Below, piece by piece: positions 1 to 7,156 of a DNA stretch of 64,000 bases (within the stretch, counting starts at the first letter, position 1; the number at the start of each line of letters is the position of its first letter). The DNA is from Bin55 sp965220235 (GTDB lineage Bacteria > Pseudomonadota > Gammaproteobacteria > Pseudomonadales > Azotimanducaceae), in assembly GCA_965220235.1 (NCBI GenBank), contig OZ244815.1, forward strand, positions 2,914,001 through 2,978,000, in the 5' to 3' direction. The notes under the pieces are model-generated. The model saw only the letters and a list, made by a program, of their open reading frames with translations. It did not search any database and was not told the DNA's origin. Position numbers and translations under genes: made by a program.

Positions 1-1
1 A

Positions 2-559
2 CGCATGTATTCCACCACTCAATCGCGGATCGGTCGCGAACGATCCGGCGCTTCCGATATTGCCGCATTTGGTTTTTACGTATACAACAACACCCAGATC
101 GGACTGACAGTATTCGCGACCGGTGTCTTATTTTGCCTGCCTTCGATCCTAACCCTAGGCTTCAATGGTCTATTCATTTCCGCGATCATCAACCATTTGT
201 CAGTCATCGGATTAGGTACTTCTGTTTGGAGCTTTGTCGCCGGACACTCTGCGCTTGAATTAAGCGCGATCGTCCTTTCGGGGACCGCCGGAATCATGCT
301 CGGTTATGCGCTTATTCACCCAGGTTCGCTGCCGCGTCGCGAAGCACTGCGTCGAGCCGGTTCGAGTGCGGTAAAAATCGTGCTTGGTGCGGCATTTATG
401 TTCATTGTCGCCGCTTTTATCGAGGCATTCTGGTCTTCTCTTCAGTTTGTATCACCTGAAATAAAGTACCTAGTTGGTGCTTGTCTTTGGGTTTTAACGT
501 TGAGCTACTTTCTATTCGCCGGTCGTAATGCAAATCGAGAAACTTCAAGTCGTACTTAA
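2..559 (+). CDS. SpoIIM/DUF95-family membrane protein, 5' end outside window
   Basis: The frame is open to the left edge, so the N-terminus is missing; SpoIIM-type proteins usually exceed 300 residues and about 185 are seen here. The visible part is hydrophobic with several membrane segments. It carries the family-like pieces YNNTQIGL, GLGTSVWSF, GHSALELSAI and HPGSLPRREALRRAG. Despite the name, this family is not limited to spore formers. In proteobacteria it commonly sits with RDD, DUF4129, DUF4350, MoxR and DUF58 genes, which is the context here. Its role is unknown, presumably envelope-associated. It overlaps the next gene by 32 nt, which suggests cotranscription and coupled translation. 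Family call is fairly sure; function is not. Confidence 0.75.
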   Translation, partial: RMYSTTQSRIGRERSGASDIAAFGFYVYNNTQIGLTVFATGVLFCLPSILTLGFNGLFISAIINHLSVIGLGTSVWSFVAGHSALELSAIVLSGTAGIMLGYALIHPGSLPRREALRRAGSSAVKIVLGAAFMFIVAAFIEAFWSSLQFVSPEIKYLVGACLWVLTLSYFLFAGRNANRETSSRT

Positions 560-1229
560 ACCACGATCGATGTGGGAATCTGCGGATCTAGGCACTCAGC
601 TCGCCGTGCGTTGGTTTTTTCCGCTTTCCTTGTCCTGGATTCTTCTAGCGCTTCCGTTCTTACTCATCTCCTTTCAGTTTGATCGCCTTCTCGCCCAGCT
701 TTTATTTCTATGGTGGTTCAAGCCCCTGTACGAACGAGCCGTGCTCATGTCACTCTCGATATTGACGTTTGACGGACGACTATCGATTAGAGCGATTCTC
801 AAGGGATTTACAGATATACGGCTATGGTTTTATCTCACGATTTTTCGCTTTTCCTGGACACGATCGGAACACACACCGATCGATGCCCTCGAAGACTTAG
901 ATTTCAATGCACAATCCCAGCGTCGACATTGGCTATACGCGAGCGACAGTCGTATCGCGTTTCTCGTCAGTCTATTCGGATTGCTGTTTGAAGCGATCAT
1001 TGTGGTTGCACTCGTCTCGCTCTTCTATTTCCTCACACAAAGCGACTTCAATTCGGCATACGCAGGTGTCTTGAAGATCCTAAATATCAATGAAATAAGC
1101 AAAGAAGAGTCAGTTTTTCTCACTATTGCAATTTTTGTCGCGATGGGTATTTCCGCTGTTTTTTTATGTTTCCGTTGGATTCGCCACCTATCTAGATCGT
1201 CGGACCATCAAAGAAGGTTGGGACCTTGA
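528..1229 (+). CDS. DUF4129-type membrane protein, N-terminal part (frameshifted)
   Basis: This encodes about 233 residues with membrane segments near residues 30-60 and 140-170 and a third near 190-210. After GISAVF the frame runs into a short nonsense tail (LCFRWIRHLSR...). The expected continuation, FYVSVGFATYLDRRT, is found in another frame and belongs to the next ORF. The switch point is a run of seven T at 1159-1165; removing one T joins both ORFs into one protein of about 470 residues, a normal size for this cluster's DUF4129-like member. I read the two ORFs as one gene carrying a +1 frameshift, caused by a sequencing indel, a real mutation or slippage. Confidence 0.6.
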   Translation: MQIEKLQVVLKPRSMWESADLGTQLAVRWFFPLSLSWILLALPFLLISFQFDRLLAQLLFLWWFKPLYERAVLMSLSILTFDGRLSIRAILKGFTDIRLWFYLTIFRFSWTRSEHTPIDALEDLDFNAQSQRRHWLYASDSRIAFLVSLFGLLFEAIIVVALVSLFYFLTQSDFNSAYAGVLKILNINEISKEESVFLTIAIFVAMGISAVFLCFRWIRHLSRSSDHQRRLGP

Positions 1230-1944
1230 GCTAGGATTTAAGAAGATCATCAACCGGCTGGGTATCGTAGTTTTTGGATTCATTCTTGTTCTACCTAGTG
1301 TTGATCTCCTGGCTAACGAGTATGGAGACGATATCGACGAGACGCTGACTAGGGTCTTGAGTACGCCGGAACTTAATCAATCCAAGACGATCAGGGTGCC
1401 AGAACATCTAAGTGAGTACGTGCAAGCCATGCTCAAGGTCGAAGATGTCGAACCCATGCGATATCGAGTAGGTATCGGTAGTACGGTTATGGCTTGGATA
1501 CTCAGGTTCATTCTGATCAGCGCGCTAGTTGTCATGATTGGCGTCTTTTTCTATAAGTTGTACGAAAAGTATGGATCAGGGACGGCATCGGTAAATAAAG
1601 GCGAACGAGCTCCTCCTCAGACAATCCGCGTTCGTGAGCTTCCGCGAAACGTTCATCGGACCATCCAGACATACTGGTCCGACGGTCAATTCAGAGATGC
1701 TCTGGCATTGCTCTATAGCGCCACAGTTGTGTATGTCGATGCATCGTTCTCTTGTGACATTCTGGATAGCGATACCGAAGGCGACTGCATACGAAAAACG
1801 AAAGATATCGATGCGCATTCAAGAGATGCATTCCGAGTAATAACTCAGACTTGGTTGCGATTAGCGTACGGGAACGGTACTCCTAGCGAAGAGAGTTTCC
1901 GGACTGCGATGCGCCTGTTTGAACAACACATTGCCTCATCCTAA
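1126..1944 (+). CDS. DUF4129-type protein, C-terminal part (frameshifted)
   Basis: This is the second half of the split gene. The first 13 residues before FYVSVGF are probably out of frame. It then holds a short juxtamembrane stretch (YLDRRTIKEGWDLELGF), a membrane segment around residues 20-40, an extracytoplasmic region, and another membrane segment near residues 120-145. The cytoplasmic C-terminal domain contains RELPRNVHRTIQTYW and RDALALLYSATVVY, the pattern of DUF4129 domains (helical, near MoxR/DUF58 genes). It ends 3 nt before the DUF4350 gene. No independent ribosome binding site is evident at 1126, supporting the view that it is not a separate gene. Confidence 0.6.
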   Translation: MQFLSRWVFPLFFYVSVGFATYLDRRTIKEGWDLELGFKKIINRLGIVVFGFILVLPSVDLLANEYGDDIDETLTRVLSTPELNQSKTIRVPEHLSEYVQAMLKVEDVEPMRYRVGIGSTVMAWILRFILISALVVMIGVFFYKLYEKYGSGTASVNKGERAPPQTIRVRELPRNVHRTIQTYWSDGQFRDALALLYSATVVYVDASFSCDILDSDTEGDCIRKTKDIDAHSRDAFRVITQTWLRLAYGNGTPSEESFRTAMRLFEQHIASS

Positions 1945-1947
1945 GCA

Positions 1948-3096
1948 ATGAGATTCATCCACCACAACATACCTTTAACGATTTTCGTAGTGATTGCGAT
2001 ATCGCTCGGTTTGTACCTTTGGTTGACTCCGTGGGTTTCGACATCCATTGGTCCGTTTTACGGACCAAAGGCAGCAACCAATCCCTACCTAGCTGCGGAA
2101 ATGTTCCTTAACGAATATGGGGTACAGATTGAAAGACACGGTGATGCGTCGAGACTCGATTTCGCATTGGCCGCCAGTGACGTACTTTTGATGACTAACC
2201 AAAACGGCGATTTCTCGCAGGATCAAATACAAGATCTATTCGATTGGATCGACGCAGGTGGGACGTTAATCTACCAACCGACGACGCTCTATGGTGAAGA
2301 AGGCGATTACTCCGATCAGGTTCTTGCGCACAAATCACTTCGACTCGTAGTAAATCCGACCCGAAACCAAACGCATACACCATCACCGGATGTTCACCAT
2401 GTCGATGTCACATGTCAAGAGTCCAAACGCGCGACATCCATTACCTTGAGAGATCAACAATATCAAATAGGTATGTCGCGAGACGTGATGTTGACGTCGA
2501 AGGCCGATGACGATTCGACTCTGAGACCGATCTACGGCGAGTCTAATTCAGGCGGAGGTACATTAATCATCATTACAGGTCTGAGACAATGGCGTAACAA
2601 TCTCATTCAATGTCACGACAACGCTCAATTTCTCCATGACCTTGTGGTACGTCAACCAGGAACCAAGCTTTGGTTAGCATGGCTGGATGGTGCCGAATCC
2701 GAACCGCTACTCCGACAACTCTGGCATTGGTTTCCACAATCCTCGTTGACATTGGCCGTACTACTGCTTTGTTGGCTTTGGAATCGAATTCCACGAGAGC
2801 AACCCATCACGACGACGATAGACCGACGCGAAAATGCACTAGAAGACTATTTACTTAGGAAGGCTATCTTTCGTTGGCGTTCGGCGAATTCGCTCCACCA
2901 ACTTTCTAATCTACGTGCCGAGATTCAAGGCCAAACAAGACCAAGCTACACACAATCTGACTATGAAAGATTCTCCCAGACAACGGGTGCTTCAATTGAA
3001 GAGATTAAGTCTGCATTACATAGCAATGAATGGACAGGACAACGTGAAATGATCAAACTTGTCGCAACCCTCTCTCGAATTCGGGGCGTCATTTGA
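1948..3096 (+). CDS. DUF4350-domain membrane-anchored protein
   Basis: A 382-residue protein with an N-terminal membrane segment (residues 8-30). The extracytoplasmic domain starts with a NPYLAAEMFLNEYG motif and has an LFDWIDAGGTLIY strand, both typical of DUF4350 and resembling a GATase-like fold. A second membrane segment lies near residues 268-285, followed by a cytoplasmic tail. Such proteins occur between DUF4129 and MoxR genes. Its stop overlaps the TTG start of the MoxR gene in the tetranucleotide TTGA, so it is part of the same operon. Biochemical role is unknown. Confidence 0.75.
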   Translation: MRFIHHNIPLTIFVVIAISLGLYLWLTPWVSTSIGPFYGPKAATNPYLAAEMFLNEYGVQIERHGDASRLDFALAASDVLLMTNQNGDFSQDQIQDLFDWIDAGGTLIYQPTTLYGEEGDYSDQVLAHKSLRLVVNPTRNQTHTPSPDVHHVDVTCQESKRATSITLRDQQYQIGMSRDVMLTSKADDDSTLRPIYGESNSGGGTLIIITGLRQWRNNLIQCHDNAQFLHDLVVRQPGTKLWLAWLDGAESEPLLRQLWHWFPQSSLTLAVLLLCWLWNRIPREQPITTTIDRRENALEDYLLRKAIFRWRSANSLHQLSNLRAEIQGQTRPSYTQSDYERFSQTTGASIEEIKSALHSNEWTGQREMIKLVATLSRIRGVI

Positions 3097-4079
3097 ACTC
3101 AGAAACAAATCATGCATCCGAAGAGCTTGAATTCGCCGCGGATGCGCTTAGCAAGATCTCCAGTTCGATTCGTCAGGTCTTCGTTGGTCAAGAAACAGTC
3201 GTCAATGACTTGCTTCGATGTTTCGTCGCGAGTGGGCACGTCCTTCTTGAAGGTGTCCCTGGGTTAGGGAAAACACTCTTAGTTCGTGCGCTCGCTGCCT
3301 GTTTTAAAGGCGAAACAGGACGCATCCAGTTCACTCCAGATTTGATGCCTAGTGACATAACGGGTCATTCGATATTCAACATGAAGGACAGTAAGTTTGA
3401 AGTTCGTAAGGGACCGATCTTCACGAACATATTGCTCGCCGACGAAATCAATCGAGCACCTGCGAAAACACAAGCGGCACTACTGGAAGTCATGCAGGAA
3501 CAGAGCGTGTCGATCGATGACGTCACATTTCAAGTTGCATCGCCGTTCATGGTGCTCGCGACCCAAAATCCAATCGAGCAAGATGGCACCTACCCCCTCC
3601 CAGAAGCAGAACTCGATCGATTTATGATCAAATCGATGATTGACTATCCAGATGAGAAAACTGAAGCGAGCATCGTCGAGCTTGTATTACAAGGAAAACA
3701 CTCAACATCACTAAATGTTGATGCGATTGAACCATGCGTGTCAGCGAGTGAAATCGAACGCCTACGTCGCGTTACCGCGTTGGTTGAAGTCGACGAAAGC
3801 GTTCTTTCCTATGCGATAAGGATTGTTCGTGAAACCCGTTTTGCGCCAGGCATAAGTCGGGGCGCGAGTCCGCGTGCATCCATCGCCACCATCGCAATGG
3901 CACGTGTGGCTGCTATGCAAGAGGCGCGATCGTACGTAATTCCGGACGACGTCAAATCGGTTGCGTTGCCCGTCCTTCGACACCGTATCGCGTTAACGAC
4001 CGACCTTGAAATTGAAGGGAAGAACACCGATAGCGTGCTTGAAGATCTACTCAATCGAGTCGACGCACCACGTTCTTGA
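3093..4079 (+). CDS. MoxR-family AAA+ ATPase
   Basis: A 328-residue AAA+ ATPase. Walker A is GVPGLGKT (about residues 53-60) and Walker B is LLADEINRAP. MoxR landmarks FTPDLMPSDITG, QAALLEVMQEQ and ATQNPIEQDGTYPLPEAELDRF are all present, followed by a lid domain with GASPRAS and DDVKSVALPVLRHR. MoxR ATPases act as chaperone-like remodelers, often paired with VWA or DUF58 proteins; the adjacent DUF58 gene is the expected partner. The start is TTG at 3093, overlapping the previous stop, which is the only start that keeps the usual N-terminal length. The next gene also starts with TTG overlapping this stop. Confidence 0.93.
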   Translation: MNSETNHASEELEFAADALSKISSSIRQVFVGQETVVNDLLRCFVASGHVLLEGVPGLGKTLLVRALAACFKGETGRIQFTPDLMPSDITGHSIFNMKDSKFEVRKGPIFTNILLADEINRAPAKTQAALLEVMQEQSVSIDDVTFQVASPFMVLATQNPIEQDGTYPLPEAELDRFMIKSMIDYPDEKTEASIVELVLQGKHSTSLNVDAIEPCVSASEIERLRRVTALVEVDESVLSYAIRIVRETRFAPGISRGASPRASIATIAMARVAAMQEARSYVIPDDVKSVALPVLRHRIALTTDLEIEGKNTDSVLEDLLNRVDAPRS

Positions 4080-5368
4080 AACCTTCAAAATACTCGCTCT
4101 ATCTGATTGGCGGCGTCGCCATTCTCGGGCTCTTCCCGTTCTCACCGGAGCTCTGGGTCTGGCTTTCAGCTATCTGCGCCGCAATCGTCGTAGCAGATCT
4201 CGCGCTATTCCTACTAAGACGTACTGATATCGTGATTGAACGAATCATCCAATCCAACTTGGCCATTCACCGACGAGCTGTCATTCGACTCAACATCGTC
4301 AACCAAACCCGGCGTCAATTAGTCGTCAAGGTGATAGATACCTGTCCTGGCGAACTCAATCCTGAGGTATCTGAGCAATTTATTAAGCTGAAGTGTGGTC
4401 ACGAGCTCCAATATAAATACGGTGTCCTACCTGTTAAGCGTGGAAGCTTCAATTTCGAATCCACAACCTTAATCGTTCGTTCGTTATTACATTTCTGGGA
4501 GTTCAAGCGAACTCGCCCGGTGCGGTCCGAGGTGAACGTATATCCGGACTTTGTCGCCATTTCTGGCTATCTTGAACTGGTTGCCAAGCAACATAGGGCT
4601 CAACTTGGCATGAAGTTAGTAGCTAGACGAGGTTCGAGGCTTGAATTCGAGCAACTTCGAGAGTATCGCCTAGGAGACCCGCTCAACCATCTCGACTGGA
4701 AAGCCACGGCGCGTCATCAAAAGCTCATCTCCCGAGAGTTTCAAGATGAGAGAGATCAGCTCATTTGTGTGTTAATCGATACTGGCATGACCATGCGCAT
4801 GAACGACGGCGAGCTAACTTCCTTCGATCATGCTTTGAATGCATTGATTCTGCTCGGCTATGTAGCGCTGCACCAGGGGGATTCGATTGCCGTTCAGTTC
4901 TTTGGTCATACAAATAAGTGGTTGGCACCAGTAAAGGGAGCGAATAGCATCAATACGCTACTAAATTCCGTATTCGATGTTCAAAGCGGACCCACTGCGT
5001 CCGACTATGTCGCAGCTGCCGAGTCGTTTCTTACCCACCAACGCAAACGATCGCTCGTTATCCTCGTGACTAACTCGCGCGAAAAAGAATCTGAAATCCC
5101 ATCTGCGTTGAATGTTCTAAGCAAACGCCACTTAACGCTCTTAGTTAACCTTAGAGACAGCGTCATTGATGAGATTCCGAAGCGTGAAATTGATCAATTC
5201 GAGGATGCGCTTCTACTCACTGAACGCGCTTACTTTCTAGAGGATAGACGACGTTTATTACGTCAATGTGCAGGTTCATACCATCTGGGTATAGATTGCA
5301 GACCACAGGACTTAATCGTTCGACTCTTGAATGCGTACTGGCAGATCAAGCGAAGTGGCGCGCTCTAA
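4076..5368 (+). CDS. DUF58-domain protein, MoxR partner
   Basis: A 430-residue protein with two membrane segments in the first 50 residues, a beta-rich middle, and the DUF58 signature EFEQLREYRLGDPLNHLDWK followed by ATARHQKLISREF. The C-terminal part resembles a VWA fold, with LIDTGMTM and LVILVTNSREKE standing where MIDAS loops lie in VWA proteins. DUF58 proteins are encoded next to MoxR ATPases and are thought to be their clients or effectors at the membrane. The start is TTG inside TTGA overlapping the moxR stop. It ends about 70 nt before the first RDD gene. Confidence 0.88.
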   Translation: MKPSKYSLYLIGGVAILGLFPFSPELWVWLSAICAAIVVADLALFLLRRTDIVIERIIQSNLAIHRRAVIRLNIVNQTRRQLVVKVIDTCPGELNPEVSEQFIKLKCGHELQYKYGVLPVKRGSFNFESTTLIVRSLLHFWEFKRTRPVRSEVNVYPDFVAISGYLELVAKQHRAQLGMKLVARRGSRLEFEQLREYRLGDPLNHLDWKATARHQKLISREFQDERDQLICVLIDTGMTMRMNDGELTSFDHALNALILLGYVALHQGDSIAVQFFGHTNKWLAPVKGANSINTLLNSVFDVQSGPTASDYVAAAESFLTHQRKRSLVILVTNSREKESEIPSALNVLSKRHLTLLVNLRDSVIDEIPKREIDQFEDALLLTERAYFLEDRRRLLRQCAGSYHLGIDCRPQDLIVRLLNAYWQIKRSGAL

Positions 5369-5435
5369 GTGTTAAACACATGGTGAAGGTCTCGTTAGCA
5401 TCGCAACGAAATTTACCTAGCTCATAGTTTGAAAC

Positions 5436-6008
5436 GTGTCGGAAAACCCTTACGCATCGACCGCTACATCTTTGACGCAAGACTCGTCGCACCCTCCTGA
5501 GATTGTCCTTGCGTCCAGATTCAAACGCCTCGTTGCGCGTATTGTCGATGGTCTCATAGAAGGTCTCGTCTTCTGGATATGCGGATTTCTGATTCCCGGG
5601 ATGCGGGATGCTCGAACCCAGACTATGGAAGATGCAATACCAATTCTGGAGAACTCCGAGCTCGAGTTCTGGCAAGAGTTCATCCTTCCCAGCTTTTCCA
5701 TTGAGAGTCTCGCATTCTGGGTTCTCACTATCATGATCACGTTTGTATGCCAAGCCTATCTGTTGGCTCGTTACGGTCAAACGATCGGTAAACGGATGCT
5801 AAAAATTATGATAGTGAACGAACATGGTTATCGTAAACCGACTCTAAACAGATCGTTTTTCGTGAGAGAGTGTGGAATCTACCTACTGCAATGGGTTCCA
5901 GTTTTGCCAATTCTCGATTTACTATGGATTTTCGGCGAGTCCCGTAAATGTCTACACGACCACTGGTCTCGAACGATCGTGATTGACACAATCAACTCGA
6001 TGGATTAA
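5436..6008 (+). CDS. RDD-family membrane protein (copy 1)
   Basis: A 190-residue protein starting with GTG. The RDD motif region is ASRFKRLVARIVDGLIEG (R and D as in the family), followed by membrane segments and the terminal motif RYGQTIGKRMLKIMIV and CLHDHWSRTIVI, both classic RDD landmarks. RDD proteins are small helical membrane proteins of unclear function, some linked to ion transport. The N-terminus MSENPYASTATSLTQD is nearly repeated in the next gene, so the pair is a tandem duplication. It lies directly after the MoxR/DUF58 cluster, which often includes an RDD gene. Confidence 0.85.
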   Translation: MSENPYASTATSLTQDSSHPPEIVLASRFKRLVARIVDGLIEGLVFWICGFLIPGMRDARTQTMEDAIPILENSELEFWQEFILPSFSIESLAFWVLTIMITFVCQAYLLARYGQTIGKRMLKIMIVNEHGYRKPTLNRSFFVRECGIYLLQWVPVLPILDLLWIFGESRKCLHDHWSRTIVIDTINSMD

Positions 6009-6010
6009 GT

Positions 6011-6574
6011 ATGTCTGACAATCCTTACGAAGCATCCGCTACGCGCCTAACCGGTGATCCCACCGAACAAGGTGAAGTCGTGCTCGCATCCAGGTTTAAA
6101 CGATTAGTCGCGCGAATCGTCGACGGTATTCTCCAAACTATCGTATTTCTCCTGGTTATTTATTTCATCCCGAGCCTTTGGGACAGAAACATGGGAGCAT
6201 TCGGTACAGTGCCTGAAGACGGAAATACCGAACCGATTAGCACCTTACAACCGTTCATCGTTACATATGACTTTTCGCTTCTCTCCATCTTCGAGTTCCT
6301 ACTAGCCACTGCGGTGATATTCGCGATACAAGGGTATTTTCTGGCACAGTACGGCCAAACGATCGGCAAAATGGCGCTCAACGTAAAGATCGTAGACCAT
6401 ACAAGCCACGAGAAACCCTCTCTTACACGGTTGTTCGTAGTGAGAGAAGTTGGAATGAACCTACTCGCCATAGTACCCATATTAGCTCTCATCGAGTATC
6501 TATGGATTTTTGGACCCGCTCGTAGATGCCTACATGATTATTGGTCGCAGACGATCGTCGTTAAGGCTACTTAG
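6011..6574 (+). CDS. RDD-family membrane protein (copy 2)
   Basis: A 187-residue paralog of the preceding gene, starting 2 nt after its stop. The N-terminus MSDNPYEASATRLTGD, the RDD block ASRFKRLVARIVDGIL and the C-terminal QYGQTIGKMALNVKIV and CLHDYWSQTIVV match copy 1. The loop between the first two membrane segments (about residues 60-85) is not alike. The pattern fits an old tandem duplication with divergence of the exposed loop. Function is unknown. Confidence 0.85.
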   Translation: MSDNPYEASATRLTGDPTEQGEVVLASRFKRLVARIVDGILQTIVFLLVIYFIPSLWDRNMGAFGTVPEDGNTEPISTLQPFIVTYDFSLLSIFEFLLATAVIFAIQGYFLAQYGQTIGKMALNVKIVDHTSHEKPSLTRLFVVREVGMNLLAIVPILALIEYLWIFGPARRCLHDYWSQTIVVKAT

Positions 6575-7156
6575 CACGCTGAGCACTTCACGAGAACAAC
6601 GGGTGTCCGTGAGAATCCATCGGAATCTGGTTGATTTTGTTAGCTAGCTGCCCGATCGTGAATTCGCACGTCAGGCAATCATCAGGTCATGCTGCTCTAG
6701 ATCTTCACGCATTAAATTTGGATTGAATAACACAAAATACTAAAATTCGCATAACGATAGGAACGTCGCCAAGTTTGCTGCGTCCATCAATAAGGGGTTG
6801 TAAAGAAACCAACCCACCATTTTTACCGATGAATGGGATTTAGACTTTCATCGCGTTGGTACTGCGTTAGTCGACTTTTAAGTAATAGTCGACATACCTC
6901 CGTAAAACAAGCCTTGTCGCTCATCGAAAGACGTTCAAGGGTATCGCGTTAGAAAAGTCTGATACCACGAAGAACAAAATGTCTGCTGTCCCACACATCA
7001 TGCGCAAGTCCGACATGGGCGGTGCGATAGCGCATTTGGTATCGATCACCTGACCTACGTTTCAGCTAATCATCTGCAAACCATTGCAAATCAAATACCT
7101 TAACCACGTTCTCGGGACGTATCCATTCATCCCACCTACTCAGGAAGAAGCTGGGC
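6575..7156 (+). other. Gene-free stretch, probable rne leader
   Basis: No plausible ORF was found in these 582 bases. It holds a possible promoter (6718-6746), a hairpin GGGTTG/CAACCC at 6795-6815, and two copies of TAGTCGAC (6868-6875 and 6886-6893) whose GTCGAC cores can pair across a 12-nt loop. In E. coli, RNase E controls its own mRNA through structured hairpins in a leader of about 360 nt. The leader inferred here, from about 6753 to 7156, has a similar length. An AGGA ribosome binding site sits about 12 nt before the ATG. Confidence 0.45.
6718..6746 (+). promoter_or_regulatory. Candidate rne promoter
   Basis: TTGGAT and TAAAAT are separated by 17 nt, giving a good -10 and a weak -35 box for sigma-70. 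A start near 6753 would give a leader of about 400 nt before rne. Called by eye only. Confidence 0.35.

Noticed and set aside
5346..5780. 144-codon minus-strand ORF over the first RDD gene
   Set aside because: Shadow of a well-supported gene on the other strand; no recognisable domain.
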